A stretch of DNA of 17,443 nt, from assembly GCA_937870675.1 (NCBI GenBank), contig CALMZN010000075.1, positions 1-17,443 on the forward strand, written 5' to 3'. The stretch is from an uncultured bacterium. GTDB lineage: Bacteria > Patescibacteriota > Patescibacteriia > UBA1558 > GWA2-36-10. A program made the position numbers and the translations under genes. Shown one piece after another: positions 1 through 6,159 of the stretch. The stretch's first letter is position 1, and each line of letters opens with the position of its first letter. Below the pieces are notes generated by a model. It searched no databases. It was not told where the DNA came from and was given only the letters and a program-made list of their open reading frames with translations.

Positions 1-204
1 GATTGTACAAGATAAAGGTGGCTTTAGGGGCATTGTAATCTCGGCAGAAATCTCAAACGGAGAGCTACTAAGGGTCTTTTTCGCAAAGATGCCCATTTTT
101 GCACCAAGCACTAGATAAGGCCCAAGATGTCCATGAAACTCAGAAAGCCTTTTAGATAAATCTTCTGAGGATATGTTATCAAAATCAATCGTTGTTACTT
201 TCAT
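1..204 (-). CDS. FmdE-family protein, N-terminal part (cut by window edge)
   Basis: Sixty-eight codons read leftward from an ATG at 202-204 and run off the window. Residues 23-38 read FHGHLGPYLVLGAKMG and residues 62-65 read PPLS followed by Cys. Both match the N-terminal signature of the FmdE family (formylmethanofuran dehydrogenase subunit E-like), where the His and Cys belong to a metal site. FmdE-like domains are common in archaea and anaerobic bacteria, often without the rest of the Fmd complex, so no methanogenesis role should be read from this. The neighbouring 280 bases hold two other gene ends that do not fit this gene, so its linkage to the rest of the window is doubtful. The family call is fairly secure; the exact function is unknown. 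Confidence 0.7.
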   Translation of the reverse strand, partial: MKVTTIDFDNISSEDLSKRLSEFHGHLGPYLVLGAKMGIFAKKTLSSSPFEISAEITMPLKPPLSCTI

Positions 205-207
205 TTT

Positions 208-230
208 ATCACCATAACACCAATGGTGAT
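208..230. repeat. 8-bp perfect inverted repeat upstream of the FmdE-like gene
   Basis: ATCACCAT and ATGGTGAT flank a 7-base spacer, 4 bases upstream of the FmdE-like start codon. It could be an operator, a small leader hairpin, or an artefact at an assembly join. There is no T-run, so it is not an intrinsic terminator. Confidence 0.4.
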
Positions 231-385
231 TTCGTAGCACTGCTTATAAAAGTTTTCATTTAGGTGAGTTTTGGCTTATTAAACTCCCTAAAGAAATTGA
301 AAAGGAAGACCTTTCCAAAGTCCTTCGGGATCTAAAACAGTTTAAGAATACAATGAGGTATGTCGTGGATCCTTCTTACAAGTAA
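230..385 (+). pseudogene. C-terminal tail of an unidentified gene (5' end missing)
   Basis: An open frame of 51 codons follows an in-frame TGA at 227-229 and ends with TAA at 383-385. It has no start codon before an internal Met near its end. From about residue 11 the translation looks protein-like (LGEFWLIKLPKEIEKEDLSK, then a basic and hydrophobic helix, ending VVDPSYK). The stop abuts the stop of the convergent tmk-like tail at 386-388, as expected for two real convergent genes. I do not recognise the family. The 5' part must have been lost near 205-235, where the FmdE-like gene begins on the other strand. It could still be a chance frame. Confidence 0.35.
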
Positions 386-472
386 TTATTCTAAATATTT
401 TAATATGTTCTTATGGATCTCTTCTATGCTCTTCTCGCCATCTATTACAATGAATTTGTATTTTTTTGCCAT
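386..472 (-). pseudogene. tmk: Thymidylate kinase-like C-terminal remnant
   Basis: On the minus strand about 28 codons read AKKYKFIVIDGEKSIEEIHK, then NILKYLE and a TAA stop at 386-388. The pattern of a beta strand ending in IDG/IDA, then a short Ser-Ile-Glu-Glu-hydrophobic-His helix, is characteristic of the end of dTMP kinases (for example FVVIDA..SIEEVH). The frame continues upstream to 604, but that part is the shadow of the beta-CASP gene in another frame. The tmk-like sequence therefore appears spliced onto the beta-CASP gene at about 473-489. It is a remnant with no ATP-binding P-loop and should not be functional. Confidence 0.5.
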
Positions 473-1601
473 AGTAGACAAAATGAAAAGCGCCATTGAT
501 AAATTTATGGCCCAAAGTACCCGGTACCTGAAAGCCCATAAACAAAACATAGTTTTTTTGATTTGGCGCATAGCGAGCCAAGTGGTGGATGATGCGTCCG
601 CCATCAGCCATGCCCGATCCGGCTAAAATAATTTTTGGTGGCATAGCTGTGTTGATGTTTTTGGAAAAGCGGGACTCGGAAGTAATTTGTAAATGAGGAA
701 AGCTGAAAATATCACGGTCATATTTTAAATCGTCTTGCACTTGGTCATTGAAGTAACTAGTATATTTTTTGTAGATCTTGGTGACCACATCAGCCATGGG
801 ACTGTCAAAATATACTGGCACACGGAAGTCCAAGTGTTTTTCATAATAGTCATTGAGCACTTTCAAAATATCTTGTGCCCGTTCTACCGCAAACTCTGAC
901 ATGACTAGGGTGGAATTTTCGCGGGTGATTCTCTGGATGGCTTGGATGAGCACTGCATTACGGTCTTTGACATGTTGGTGCCGGCGATCGCCATAGGTGC
1001 TTTCCATGACCACATAATCAGCTTGATCAAAATATTCAATATTTTTGACTAGAGGCATATTTTCCGCGCCAATGTCGCCAGTAAAAATAATGGTTTTGCC
1101 AGCAACATTTAGTTTGATTATGGCGGCGCCCAAAATATGTCCAGCTTGGTGCAGAGTGAAAGAAATGTTTTCATTTATTTTAAAATTCTGGTCATACTCA
1201 ACGGGCAATAATTTTTTGACAGTATTTTGTAAGTCCGTAAGAGTGTATAGTGGCTGATATTTGCTGTGCGTAATTTTTTCCGCCATTATTTTCAAGTTGT
1301 CGCTCAAGACAATGTCTACCAGCTTGGTAGTTGGTGGAGTAGTGTATATTTTTCCACCAAAGCCCTCTTTGACTAGCTTTGGTAGGCGACCACAGTGATC
1401 CAAATGAGTGTGAGTTAAGATTACAGCATCAATGTTTTTGGCTAAAAAACCAAACTCCGTCCAGTTTTTGAAATAATTGTCATCATTACCCTGATATAGT
1501 CCGCAGTCAATCAGCAAGCGAAAACCATCCACTTGGAGCAAGTGGCAGGAGCCGGTCACTTCACCGGCTGCTCCGTAGGATGTGAGGGTGATTTTGGGCA
1601 T
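411..1601 (-). CDS. Metallo-beta-lactamase/beta-CASP RNase (COG1236-like), C-terminus replaced
   Basis: Predicted zinc-dependent beta-CASP ribonuclease, related to CPSF73/YSH1-type RNA-processing nucleases. Metal-site motifs are visible: HTHLDH at residues 64-69, His155 in AGHILGA and Asp176 in FTGDIG. beta-CASP motif A is at Glu200 (ESTYG), and motif B is the GSGMADGGRIIHH stretch ending at His339/340. Family members continue past the GYQ..GTLG element for another 60-90 residues, including the last conserved His (motif C). Here the family pattern stops near residue 371 (GTLGHKFINGA). The remaining 25 residues do not resemble the family and are the tmk remnant read out of frame. The start ATG (1599-1601) fits the conserved N-terminus. 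As drawn, the enzyme lacks a catalytic ligand and is probably inactive, or the sequence is misjoined. Its start is 46 bases downstream of the sod stop. Confidence 0.85.
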   Translation of the reverse strand: MPKITLTSYGAAGEVTGSCHLLQVDGFRLLIDCGLYQGNDDNYFKNWTEFGFLAKNIDAVILTHTHLDHCGRLPKLVKEGFGGKIYTTPPTTKLVDIVLSDNLKIMAEKITHSKYQPLYTLTDLQNTVKKLLPVEYDQNFKINENISFTLHQAGHILGAAIIKLNVAGKTIIFTGDIGAENMPLVKNIEYFDQADYVVMESTYGDRRHQHVKDRNAVLIQAIQRITRENSTLVMSEFAVERAQDILKVLNDYYEKHLDFRVPVYFDSPMADVVTKIYKKYTSYFNDQVQDDLKYDRDIFSFPHLQITSESRFSKNINTAMPPKIILAGSGMADGGRIIHHLARYAPNQKNYVLFMGFQVPGTLGHKFINGAFHFVYYGKKIQIHCNRWREEHRRDP

Positions 1602-1647
1602 ATATAGTTATAGTTATTTTTTACCCTGTTAAATTTATGTTAGTTAA

Positions 1648-2259
1648 TTATTTAAATTTTTTGTATTGTTCGCTAATTTTGTTCCAATTGATAATTGACC
1701 AAATATTTTCTAAATATTCAGCGCGACGATTTTGGTATTTGAGATAGTAGGCGTGTTCCCAAACATCAAAACCAAACAGAGGAGTGTAGCCGGTGGAATA
1801 TGGGCTGTCTTGATTGGCGGTTTTGTCAATGATTAGCTTGCCCTTATCTAGTGACAGCCAAGCCCAGCCAGAGCCAAATACTGACATAGCCATTTTAGTA
1901 AAGCCCTCTTTAAAATTGTCAAAACTTTCGAAAGATTCATTTATGGCTTGCAGTAATTCGCCTTCTGGTTTTTGGCCATGCTTTGGAGTCAGTGTTTCCC
2001 ATAAAATATTGTGATGCAGGTGTCCGCCGGCATGGTTTTTGACCAACAAGCGCACATCCTCTGGTACTTGGTCCAGTGATTTTAAAATTTCTTCAACGCT
2101 TTTTTCATACCATTCCGGATATTTTTCTAGGGCCTTGTTTAGGTTGGTAGTATAGGCCGTGTGATGTTTATCGTGGTGCACACGCATGGTAGTTTCATCA
2201 ATATATGGCTCCAAAGCATTGTAAGCATATGGTAAGTCAGGGGTTATAAATTGTTTCAT
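1648..2259 (-). CDS. sod: Superoxide dismutase, Fe/Mn family
   Basis: 203 residues, full family length. It disproportionates superoxide in the cytoplasm. The four metal ligands are in place: His28 in RVHHDKHH, His83 in GGHLHHNILW, Asp165 and His169 in FGFDVWEHAYYLKYQNRR. Further family marks are GSGWAWL (129-135) and TANQDSP (147-153); the Gln in that position and Gly at 78-79 lean towards Mn or cambialistic types, though metal choice cannot be settled by eye. I start at the ATG at 2257-2259 because MKQFITPDLPYAYNALEP matches the family N-terminus. An in-frame ATG further upstream would translate the palindromic repeat. It lies in the same orientation as nifU, separated from it by that repeat. 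Protection of oxygen-labile Fe-S enzymes such as KorAB is a plausible role. Confidence 0.95.
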   Translation of the reverse strand: MKQFITPDLPYAYNALEPYIDETTMRVHHDKHHTAYTTNLNKALEKYPEWYEKSVEEILKSLDQVPEDVRLLVKNHAGGHLHHNILWETLTPKHGQKPEGELLQAINESFESFDNFKEGFTKMAMSVFGSGWAWLSLDKGKLIIDKTANQDSPYSTGYTPLFGFDVWEHAYYLKYQNRRAEYLENIWSIINWNKISEQYKKFK

Positions 2260-2277
2260 AGTTGTAAAATTAATTTT

Positions 2278-2367
2278 GTCATGCTGAACTTGTTTCCTGC
2301 CTGCCGGCAGGCAGCATCTCCAATAATCCAAAGCGACCTAGAGATCCTGAAATAAATTCAGGGTGAC
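2278..2367. repeat. Palindromic intergenic element with inner CTGCCTGCCGGCAGGCAG
   Basis: The outer arms GTCATGCTGAACTTGTTTC (2278-2296) and its imperfect complement (2349-2367) enclose an 18-bp perfect palindrome at 2297-2314. The same 18-mer recurs at 10295-10312. It sits exactly between sod and nifU, ending two bases before the nifU stop codon. It resembles REP-like elements often seen between genes of low-GC uncultured bacteria. Confidence 0.8.
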
Positions 2368-2369
2368 AG

Positions 2370-3068
2370 CTAGCCGAAATATTTTTCGCGATAAAATTTT
2401 ATCAATTGTTCTACTTCTGGCATGACTTCGGGATTGCCGACACCGGCTTTGGTTTTTTTCTGGATTGCCTCCAGAGTGATAGCGCCTTCTAGGACGGCCT
2501 CTTCTATATCATGATCCGTCACTTGAGCAATTTTATCAATCATCCTAGCATGTTCTTCGACAATACGGTTTTTTTGCTTACTTTTTAGGAAATAATTATT
2601 AAGAGCGCTACGTAAAGCCTTGTCACCCAAGACCGAGCAGTGAATTTTTCTGGTGGGCAAGCCCCCTAGCCGAGAAGTGATGTCTTGTGGCCTTATTTTG
2701 AGCGCTTGCTCAATAGGCATACCACCATTTTCAGACACCATGACCGAAAGCATAGAGGTAGCGCCAATGGCCGAAGCACAACCAAATGTCTGCCACTGCA
2801 TTTTTTTTATTTTATCATTTTTTTTGTCTATCCAGACCCAGACCTTCATCATGTCGCCACAAGCTGGCGAGCCAACCATACCCAAGCCGTCATAATCTTT
2901 GACTTTTGAAGCATCCATGACTAGATTTTTGGGTGTGAAAAAATGTTCTTTGACTATATCAGAATAAAGCCAAGATTCTTCTCCTTTTTTTGGCACAATG
3001 TCTACTTGCGTGGCCAAGCTTTTTTTAGCAGGTGTTTTTTTCTTTTTTGGTTTTTTATATGTAAGCAT
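2370..3068 (-). CDS. nifU: NifU/IscU-type Fe-S scaffold with degenerate BFD-like tail
   Basis: 232 residues. A Lys-rich N-terminal extension (5-28) is followed by the IscU domain (about 35-162). Its three scaffold cysteines are present: Cys70 in GSPACGDMM, Cys97 in TFGCASAIGATS and Cys144 in KIHCSVLG, with Asp72 next to the first. It should build nascent clusters from sulfur supplied by the adjacent cysteine desulfurase. Residues about 176-223 align by pattern with the central [2Fe-2S] BFD-like domain of NifU: Val-Thr plus helix, EGAITLEAIQKKTKAGVG. All four cluster cysteines of that domain are absent, with Asp178, Ile180, Asn212 and Val215 at the expected positions. The tail can therefore no longer hold a cluster and may act in protein contacts. 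The start ATG (3066-3068) is the only one ahead of the conserved domain; a later start would remove only the Lys-rich extension. Confidence 0.92.
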   Translation of the reverse strand: MLTYKKPKKKKTPAKKSLATQVDIVPKKGEESWLYSDIVKEHFFTPKNLVMDASKVKDYDGLGMVGSPACGDMMKVWVWIDKKNDKIKKMQWQTFGCASAIGATSMLSVMVSENGGMPIEQALKIRPQDITSRLGGLPTRKIHCSVLGDKALRSALNNYFLKSKQKNRIVEEHARMIDKIAQVTDHDIEEAVLEGAITLEAIQKKTKAGVGNPEVMPEVEQLIKFYREKYFG

Positions 3069-3153
3069 ATTGTTTTAGTTAAAAGTTACAAGTTAAAAGT
3101 TGCAAGTATCGTCCGCCCTTGACCCCCTAGCATCGGCTCTGAGGGGAGGCGAA

Positions 3154-3168
3154 TCCGCCTTAGGCGGA
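3154..3168. repeat. Short palindrome TCCGCCT-t-AGGCGGA at the nifS 3' end
   Basis: Seven-base arms around a single T. The nifS stop codon (complement of 3160-3162) lies inside it, so the last codons of nifS derive from or overlap the element. Another G/C-rich inverted segment lies just beside it (3123-3150). Confidence 0.6.
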
Positions 3169-4407
3169 AGTAATTTCTCGGGGATATTTTTTTATAGAAG
3201 AATGTAAGGTGTCCATATTGACACTGACCGGCGATGTCTGGCGCAATTTTTTTACTATGCTGGGTAGTTTTTTGGTCAGGTAAATTAAATCATTTTTAGT
3301 GGTGGAGCGTCCCAAAGTCAGGCGCAGTGAGCCATGAGCCGCTTCATAGGGTCTACCCAAAGCCCTGATCACATGCGATGGTTCTAGGTCTTGGGCGGTG
3401 CAGGCCGAGCCAGTAGAGGCCTGAATACCAATAGCGTCTAAATAGAGAAGCAGGGCCTCACCCTCAATGTCTAGAATAGAAATATTAATATTGTTGGGCA
3501 AGCGTTTTTGAGCGTGACCATTGAGCAGTGTTTTTGGTATGGTAGTCAGTATTTTTTTTATCAGCCAATCTCTTAAAATAGTTAATCTTTTGTTTTCACT
3601 TTCTTTTTTGCTGTCAGCAATTTTTAAAGCCGTGGCCAAGCCCACTATACCGGGTACATTTTCCGTGCCTGAGCGCCAGTTTTTTTCTTGTCCGCCACCG
3701 TCAATCAGGGCTTGGAGTACAGTGCCTCTTTTTATATAAAGAACACCGACTCCTTTTGGTCCATATATTTTACTGCCATTGATGGTCATCAAATCAATGT
3801 GTAATTTCTCTACATTGAGGTCCAAAGCTCCAGCCGCTTGGCAAGCGTCAGTGTGTAGATAGATAGCCGGCAATTTTTTGGCTTTTCTTTCTTGGTTAAT
3901 CTTTTTTAATTTTGCGCCGATTTCTTGAATTGGTTGGATAGTGCCCACTTCATTGTTGGCGGTCATGATGCTGATCAAAACAGTATTTTTTTTGATAGCG
4001 GACCAGAGTTTGTCCACCATGATCAGACCCTCAGCATCCACTGGTACCAATGACACTTCGTGTCCTTGGTTTTTTAAAGTTTGAGCGGCATTCAAGACAG
4101 CATGGTGCTCGAAATTGGAAGTGATGATGTGGGCTGGTTTTAGGTTACTAGCCAAAACAACACCTTTGATAGCTAGGTTAATACTTTCTGTGCCACCGCC
4201 AGTAAAAATTATTTCTTCTGGTTGGCAGTTAAATATTTTGGCTACAATCTGGCGAGAATCATCTAGGGCGTGTTTGGCCTTTTGTCCCAAAGAGTACAAA
4301 GCTGAAGGATTGCCAAATTCGCGAGTCCAGTATGGCTCCATGGCCTTGACCACCTTGATATCAGTAGGTGTGGTGGCCGCATGATCTAAATATATGTTTT
4401 TTTTCAT
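3160..4407 (-). CDS. nifS: Cysteine desulfurase, NifS/IscS class I
   Basis: 415 residues. A PLP enzyme that removes sulfur from cysteine and passes persulfide to the scaffold encoded just downstream. Visible landmarks are IYLDHAATTP (5-14), GGTES (71-75) in the cofactor phosphate loop, His101/102 (EHHAV), Asp187 and Gln190 (HTDACQ), the PLP lysine Lys213 (INGSKIYGPKG), and the persulfide cysteine Cys336 in STGSACTAQDLEPSHV. The last is followed by RALG and the SLRLTLGR signature. It is slightly longer than the usual 380-405 residues because of a tail after residue 390. The start ATG at 4405-4407 directly precedes the conserved LDHAATTP. It shares orientation with ferredoxin upstream and nifU downstream (91-base gap), which suggests one Fe-S assembly unit. 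Confidence 0.96.
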   Translation of the reverse strand: MKKNIYLDHAATTPTDIKVVKAMEPYWTREFGNPSALYSLGQKAKHALDDSRQIVAKIFNCQPEEIIFTGGGTESINLAIKGVVLASNLKPAHIITSNFEHHAVLNAAQTLKNQGHEVSLVPVDAEGLIMVDKLWSAIKKNTVLISIMTANNEVGTIQPIQEIGAKLKKINQERKAKKLPAIYLHTDACQAAGALDLNVEKLHIDLMTINGSKIYGPKGVGVLYIKRGTVLQALIDGGGQEKNWRSGTENVPGIVGLATALKIADSKKESENKRLTILRDWLIKKILTTIPKTLLNGHAQKRLPNNINISILDIEGEALLLYLDAIGIQASTGSACTAQDLEPSHVIRALGRPYEAAHGSLRLTLGRSTTKNDLIYLTKKLPSIVKKLRQTSPVSVNMDTLHSSIKKYPREITSA

Positions 4408-4480
4408 CCGCTTAGAAATTTAATGAATAATATTTTTATTGCAAAATTAGGTGCTAGGATATTAGAGCACCAATACTTTA

Positions 4481-4546
4481 CCCGCCTCGCCAAGACGAAT
4501 CCACTTAGCCGAACGAAGCGAGGATGGCTTGGCTCGTCGAGGCGGG
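4481..4546. repeat. Long imperfect hairpin element CCCGCCTCG...CGAGGCGGG
   Basis: Nine-base perfect outer arms (4481-4489 and 4538-4546) enclose partly complementary inner arms (GCCAAG with CTTGGC). It fills the gap between the ferredoxin gene and nifS and belongs to the same class of palindromic intergenic elements as those at 10210 and 12004. If transcribed it would fold strongly and could affect nifS expression relative to ferredoxin. Confidence 0.65.
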
Positions 4547-4564
4547 AAAATTTTTGGAGAAGCA

Positions 4565-4783
4565 TTATTTTTTTGGCGGATGAATCTGTTGGCCAGCATC
4601 ATCATAGATAATGATGGCGTTTACTGGGCAACTTTGGGCGGCTTGCAAGATGATTTTTTCATCTTCGCCTTTTAGATTTTTGATTACAGCAATGCCCTTA
4701 TCATCCAATTCAAAAGTATTTGGCGCGATGGCCACACAAGAGGCCACACTAATACAAGCTTCGCGGTCTATTTCTATACGCAT
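4565..4783 (-). CDS. Small ferredoxin with three cluster cysteines
   Basis: 72 residues. The sequence reads as a single-cluster ferredoxin: Cys10 and Cys16 in REACISVASCVAIAPNTFEL and Cys52 in QSCPVNAI. The second cysteine of the usual CxxCxxC motif is replaced by Val13. Proteins of this pattern, for example actinobacterial ferredoxins paired with P450s, bind a [3Fe-4S] cluster or a [4Fe-4S] cluster with a non-Cys ligand. It is a small soluble electron carrier, plausibly a partner for Fe-S assembly or for the KorAB oxidoreductase; the partner is not shown by sequence. It is the first gene of the minus-strand Fe-S block and is divergent from the DGR target promoter. The ATG at 4781-4783 is the natural start. 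Confidence 0.88.
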   Translation of the reverse strand: MRIEIDREACISVASCVAIAPNTFELDDKGIAVIKNLKGEDEKIILQAAQSCPVNAIIIYDDAGQQIHPPKK

Positions 4784-4870
4784 ATATATGATAGTTTATT
4801 TGTTTGGGTACTTTATATCTTAGCATAAAATATGAAAAAAGCCATTCTTTGGTTGGACCATAACGTGGCC

Positions 4871-4899
4871 TTGACAGAATCTATTAAAAGGTGTATAAT
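4871..4899 (+). promoter_or_regulatory. Consensus sigma70 promoter for the DGR target gene
   Basis: Perfect TTGACA (4871-4876), a 17-base spacer and perfect TATAAT (4894-4899). Transcription would start near 4906, giving a leader of about 165 bases before the target gene. It is the best promoter in the window, which suggests strong constitutive expression of the variable protein. Confidence 0.88.
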
Positions 4900-5056
4900 T
4901 AATTGTTATCATTAAAGTACCTTAAAATACTTGCGAAACAATGTAGTCATAGCTAAAAGTGGCTTAAAAAATAGGCCTTTTCTGGCTATGACTGCCAATA
5001 CCGGTGGTCAATGGCGCGTGATCCGGACAAGTTCAGAAATGAACGAGTCCAAAAAC

Positions 5057-5063
5057 GAAGGAG
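5057..5063 (+). promoter_or_regulatory. Strong ribosome-binding site GAAGGAG of the DGR target gene
   Basis: GAAGGAG lies six bases before the ATG at 5070. It fixes the start and contrasts with most other genes here, which have no clear Shine-Dalgarno sequence. Confidence 0.85.
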
Positions 5064-5069
5064 TGGACG

Positions 5070-5630
5070 ATGTCTACCCTGTTTTCCATCGGCCAGATGA
5101 ACCAGCTCGGTGACGCTCTGGAAGCCAAGGGTTTCACCCCCGATGACATCACCAAGTTGCGTTCGCACCCCGAACTCGGAATGCTCCTGCTCTTCACGCG
5201 GGGGCAGGCCAAGATCACCCTGCCTCAGCATCTCATCAACTGCGATGAAAACCCCTGTCTGCCCAACGGCTGGAAGGTGGAAGAGCACAAGCAGGGCGGA
5301 CAGTTGGAGTGGAACCACACCAGGGTCAAACTCTATCTGTCCAAGGATCAGCGACCGGGCAAGTCGATCGTCGGCAACAAGCTTCGCAAGGAGCTTGCCA
5401 ACCAGTCGGTCCTGAACGCTTGCGTTCTGGACTACCTGCTCGCCAACTCCACCCTCATTCCCGAGGAGTGGAAGGGGAAGCTCGTGTTCTTCTGGGGCAC
5501 GGTCTACCGCGACTCGGACGGCGACCTCTGCGTGCGCTATCTCTACTGGTACGACTGCAGCTGGGGCTGGCGCTACAGCTGGCTCGCCTACGGCTTCCAC
5601 GACGACCGTCCCGCTGCGATCTCCGCGTAA
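5070..5630 (+). CDS. DGR variable (target) protein
   Basis: 186 residues, the protein diversified by the retroelement. Residues 1-145 are constant, with a helical-looking N-terminus (MSTLFSIGQMNQLGDALEAK), a TRGQAKITLP segment and a PEEWKGKLVFFWGTV strand leading into the variable part. Residues 146-186 are encoded by the variable repeat and are rich in Trp and Tyr (YLYW, CSWGWRYSWL). They end RPAAISA, matching the short aromatic C-terminal cassettes of DGR proteins, which usually adopt a C-type-lectin-like fold. No signal peptide or membrane segment is evident. The ligand is unknown. Base composition is strikingly GC-rich compared with flanking genes, with C/G-ending codons, suggesting a different origin. 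It has its own consensus promoter, strong ribosome-binding site and terminator, so it forms a monocistronic unit. Confidence 0.93.
   Translation: MSTLFSIGQMNQLGDALEAKGFTPDDITKLRSHPELGMLLLFTRGQAKITLPQHLINCDENPCLPNGWKVEEHKQGGQLEWNHTRVKLYLSKDQRPGKSIVGNKLRKELANQSVLNACVLDYLLANSTLIPEEWKGKLVFFWGTVYRDSDGDLCVRYLYWYDCSWGWRYSWLAYGFHDDRPAAISA
5505..5626 (+). repeat. DGR variable repeat (VR)
   Basis: 122 bases aligning without gaps to 6024-6145 (offset 519). There are 19 differences, all at positions where the template has A; the other template bases are unchanged. The last 17 bases before the stop (CCCGCTGCGATCTCCGC, 5610-5626) are identical to the template and correspond to the initiation-of-mutagenic-homing (IMH) segment. 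The VR covers codons 146-186. Confidence 0.97.
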
Positions 5631-5636
5631 GTATCT

Positions 5637-5651
5637 AAGTCCTTTGGACTT
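5637..5651 (+). repeat. Hairpin just downstream of VR (candidate DGR target-recognition cruciform)
   Basis: AAGTCC-TTT-GGACTT, a six-base-pair stem with a three-base loop, starts 11 bases after the VR. In the Bordetella phage DGR a small hairpin a few bases past the VR is needed for efficient homing. The position fits; the function here is inferred. Confidence 0.5.
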
Positions 5652-5706
5652 TGAGGATTGTGATCTCCCTTGATCCTTAGACCTTAGGCCCTCTGGACTG
5701 CCCCCC

Positions 5707-5751
5707 GAAGCCCTGTGTGCGCATCCGTGCGTGTGCAGGGCTTCTTTTTTT
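5707..5751 (+). terminator. Intrinsic terminator of the DGR target gene
   Basis: GAAGCCCTG and CAGGGCTTC form the stem base, extended by TGTGCGCA/TGCGTGTG around a short loop, and are followed by seven T. It closes the GC-rich target-gene cassette. Confidence 0.92.
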
Positions 5752-6022
5752 ATGTTAAAATTAGTATGGATTTGGCGAATATGCGGATGACCAAGGTTTT
5801 CTGCTGCCAAATCCAGTATCCATATAATCCAGAGTATCTTAGATCAAGGTTTAAGGTAGCGTGATATATGTGAACTTAAAAAATAAAGATACTTGGTGCA
5901 AAGTGCTGGTGCATTTCACCCTGTTAGATAATCGCTATGCGAATCTAACGGGGTAAATATGCCAAATAAAATACAGCTCGAAGAGTATTCAACGAGCAGT
6001 GATATAGAAGGCATTTTGTACG
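5752..6022 (+). other. Structured non-coding stretch between target gene and TR
   Basis: No convincing gene lies here. It contains a perfect 10-bp inverted repeat TGGATTTGGC (5767-5776) / GCCAAATCCA (5806-5815). A competing short pairing, TATGGAT (5765-5771) / ATCCATA (5818-5824), is also possible. An isolated TATAAT (5823-5828) has no good -35, and the long hairpin at 5918-5954 follows. An ATG at 5959 opens a frame through the TR, but its composition (runs of Thr/Ser) is just the TR read out of frame. This region most likely carries the promoter and 5' portion of the template RNA. Confidence 0.5.
5918..5954 (+). repeat. Long hairpin about 70 bases upstream of TR
   Basis: ACCCTGTTAGAT (5918-5929) pairs with ATCTAACGGGGT (5943-5954) with one G-T wobble. 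TCGC-TAT-GCGA (5932-5942) extends the stem inside. There is no T-run, so it is not an intrinsic terminator. The outer ACCCTGTTA resembles the motif repeated at 1621, 7894, 8013 and 8198. Confidence 0.7.
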
Positions 6023-6023
6023 A

Positions 6024-6145
6024 AACCGCAACTCGAACGGCGACCTCTACGTGCGCTATCTCTACTGGAACGACAGCAGCTGGAACTGGAACTACAACTG
6101 GCTCGACAACAACTTCAACGACAACAATCCCGCTGCGATCTCCGC
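6024..6145 (+). repeat. DGR template repeat (TR)
   Basis: Master copy of the VR. In the VR reading frame it carries 12 AAC/AAT codons (positions matching residues 146, 148, 150, 161, 166, 168, 170, 174, 175, 177, 179 and 180 of the target), and all 12 differ in the present VR. AAY codons mutated at their adenines can give 15 amino acids and never a stop. Its 3' end is identical to the VR and carries the IMH-like counterpart. It is GC-rich like the target gene although both flanks are AT-rich. Confidence 0.97.
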
Positions 6146-6159
6146 AACTCTCTTTATTT

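Noticed and set aside
2260..2331. Extended N-terminus of superoxide dismutase
   Set aside because: The extra 24 residues are a translation of the palindromic intergenic element; the family N-terminus begins at MKQF.
5110..5638. Other plus-strand frames inside the target gene
   Set aside because: Low-complexity Arg/Ser/Pro-rich translations typical of shifted frames in GC-rich DNA.
4986..5810. Long minus-strand frame (274 codons) across the DGR target gene
   Set aside because: Antisense shadow created by the GC-rich codon bias of the target gene; it lacks a ribosome-binding site and the plus-strand gene has promoter, RBS, VR and terminator.
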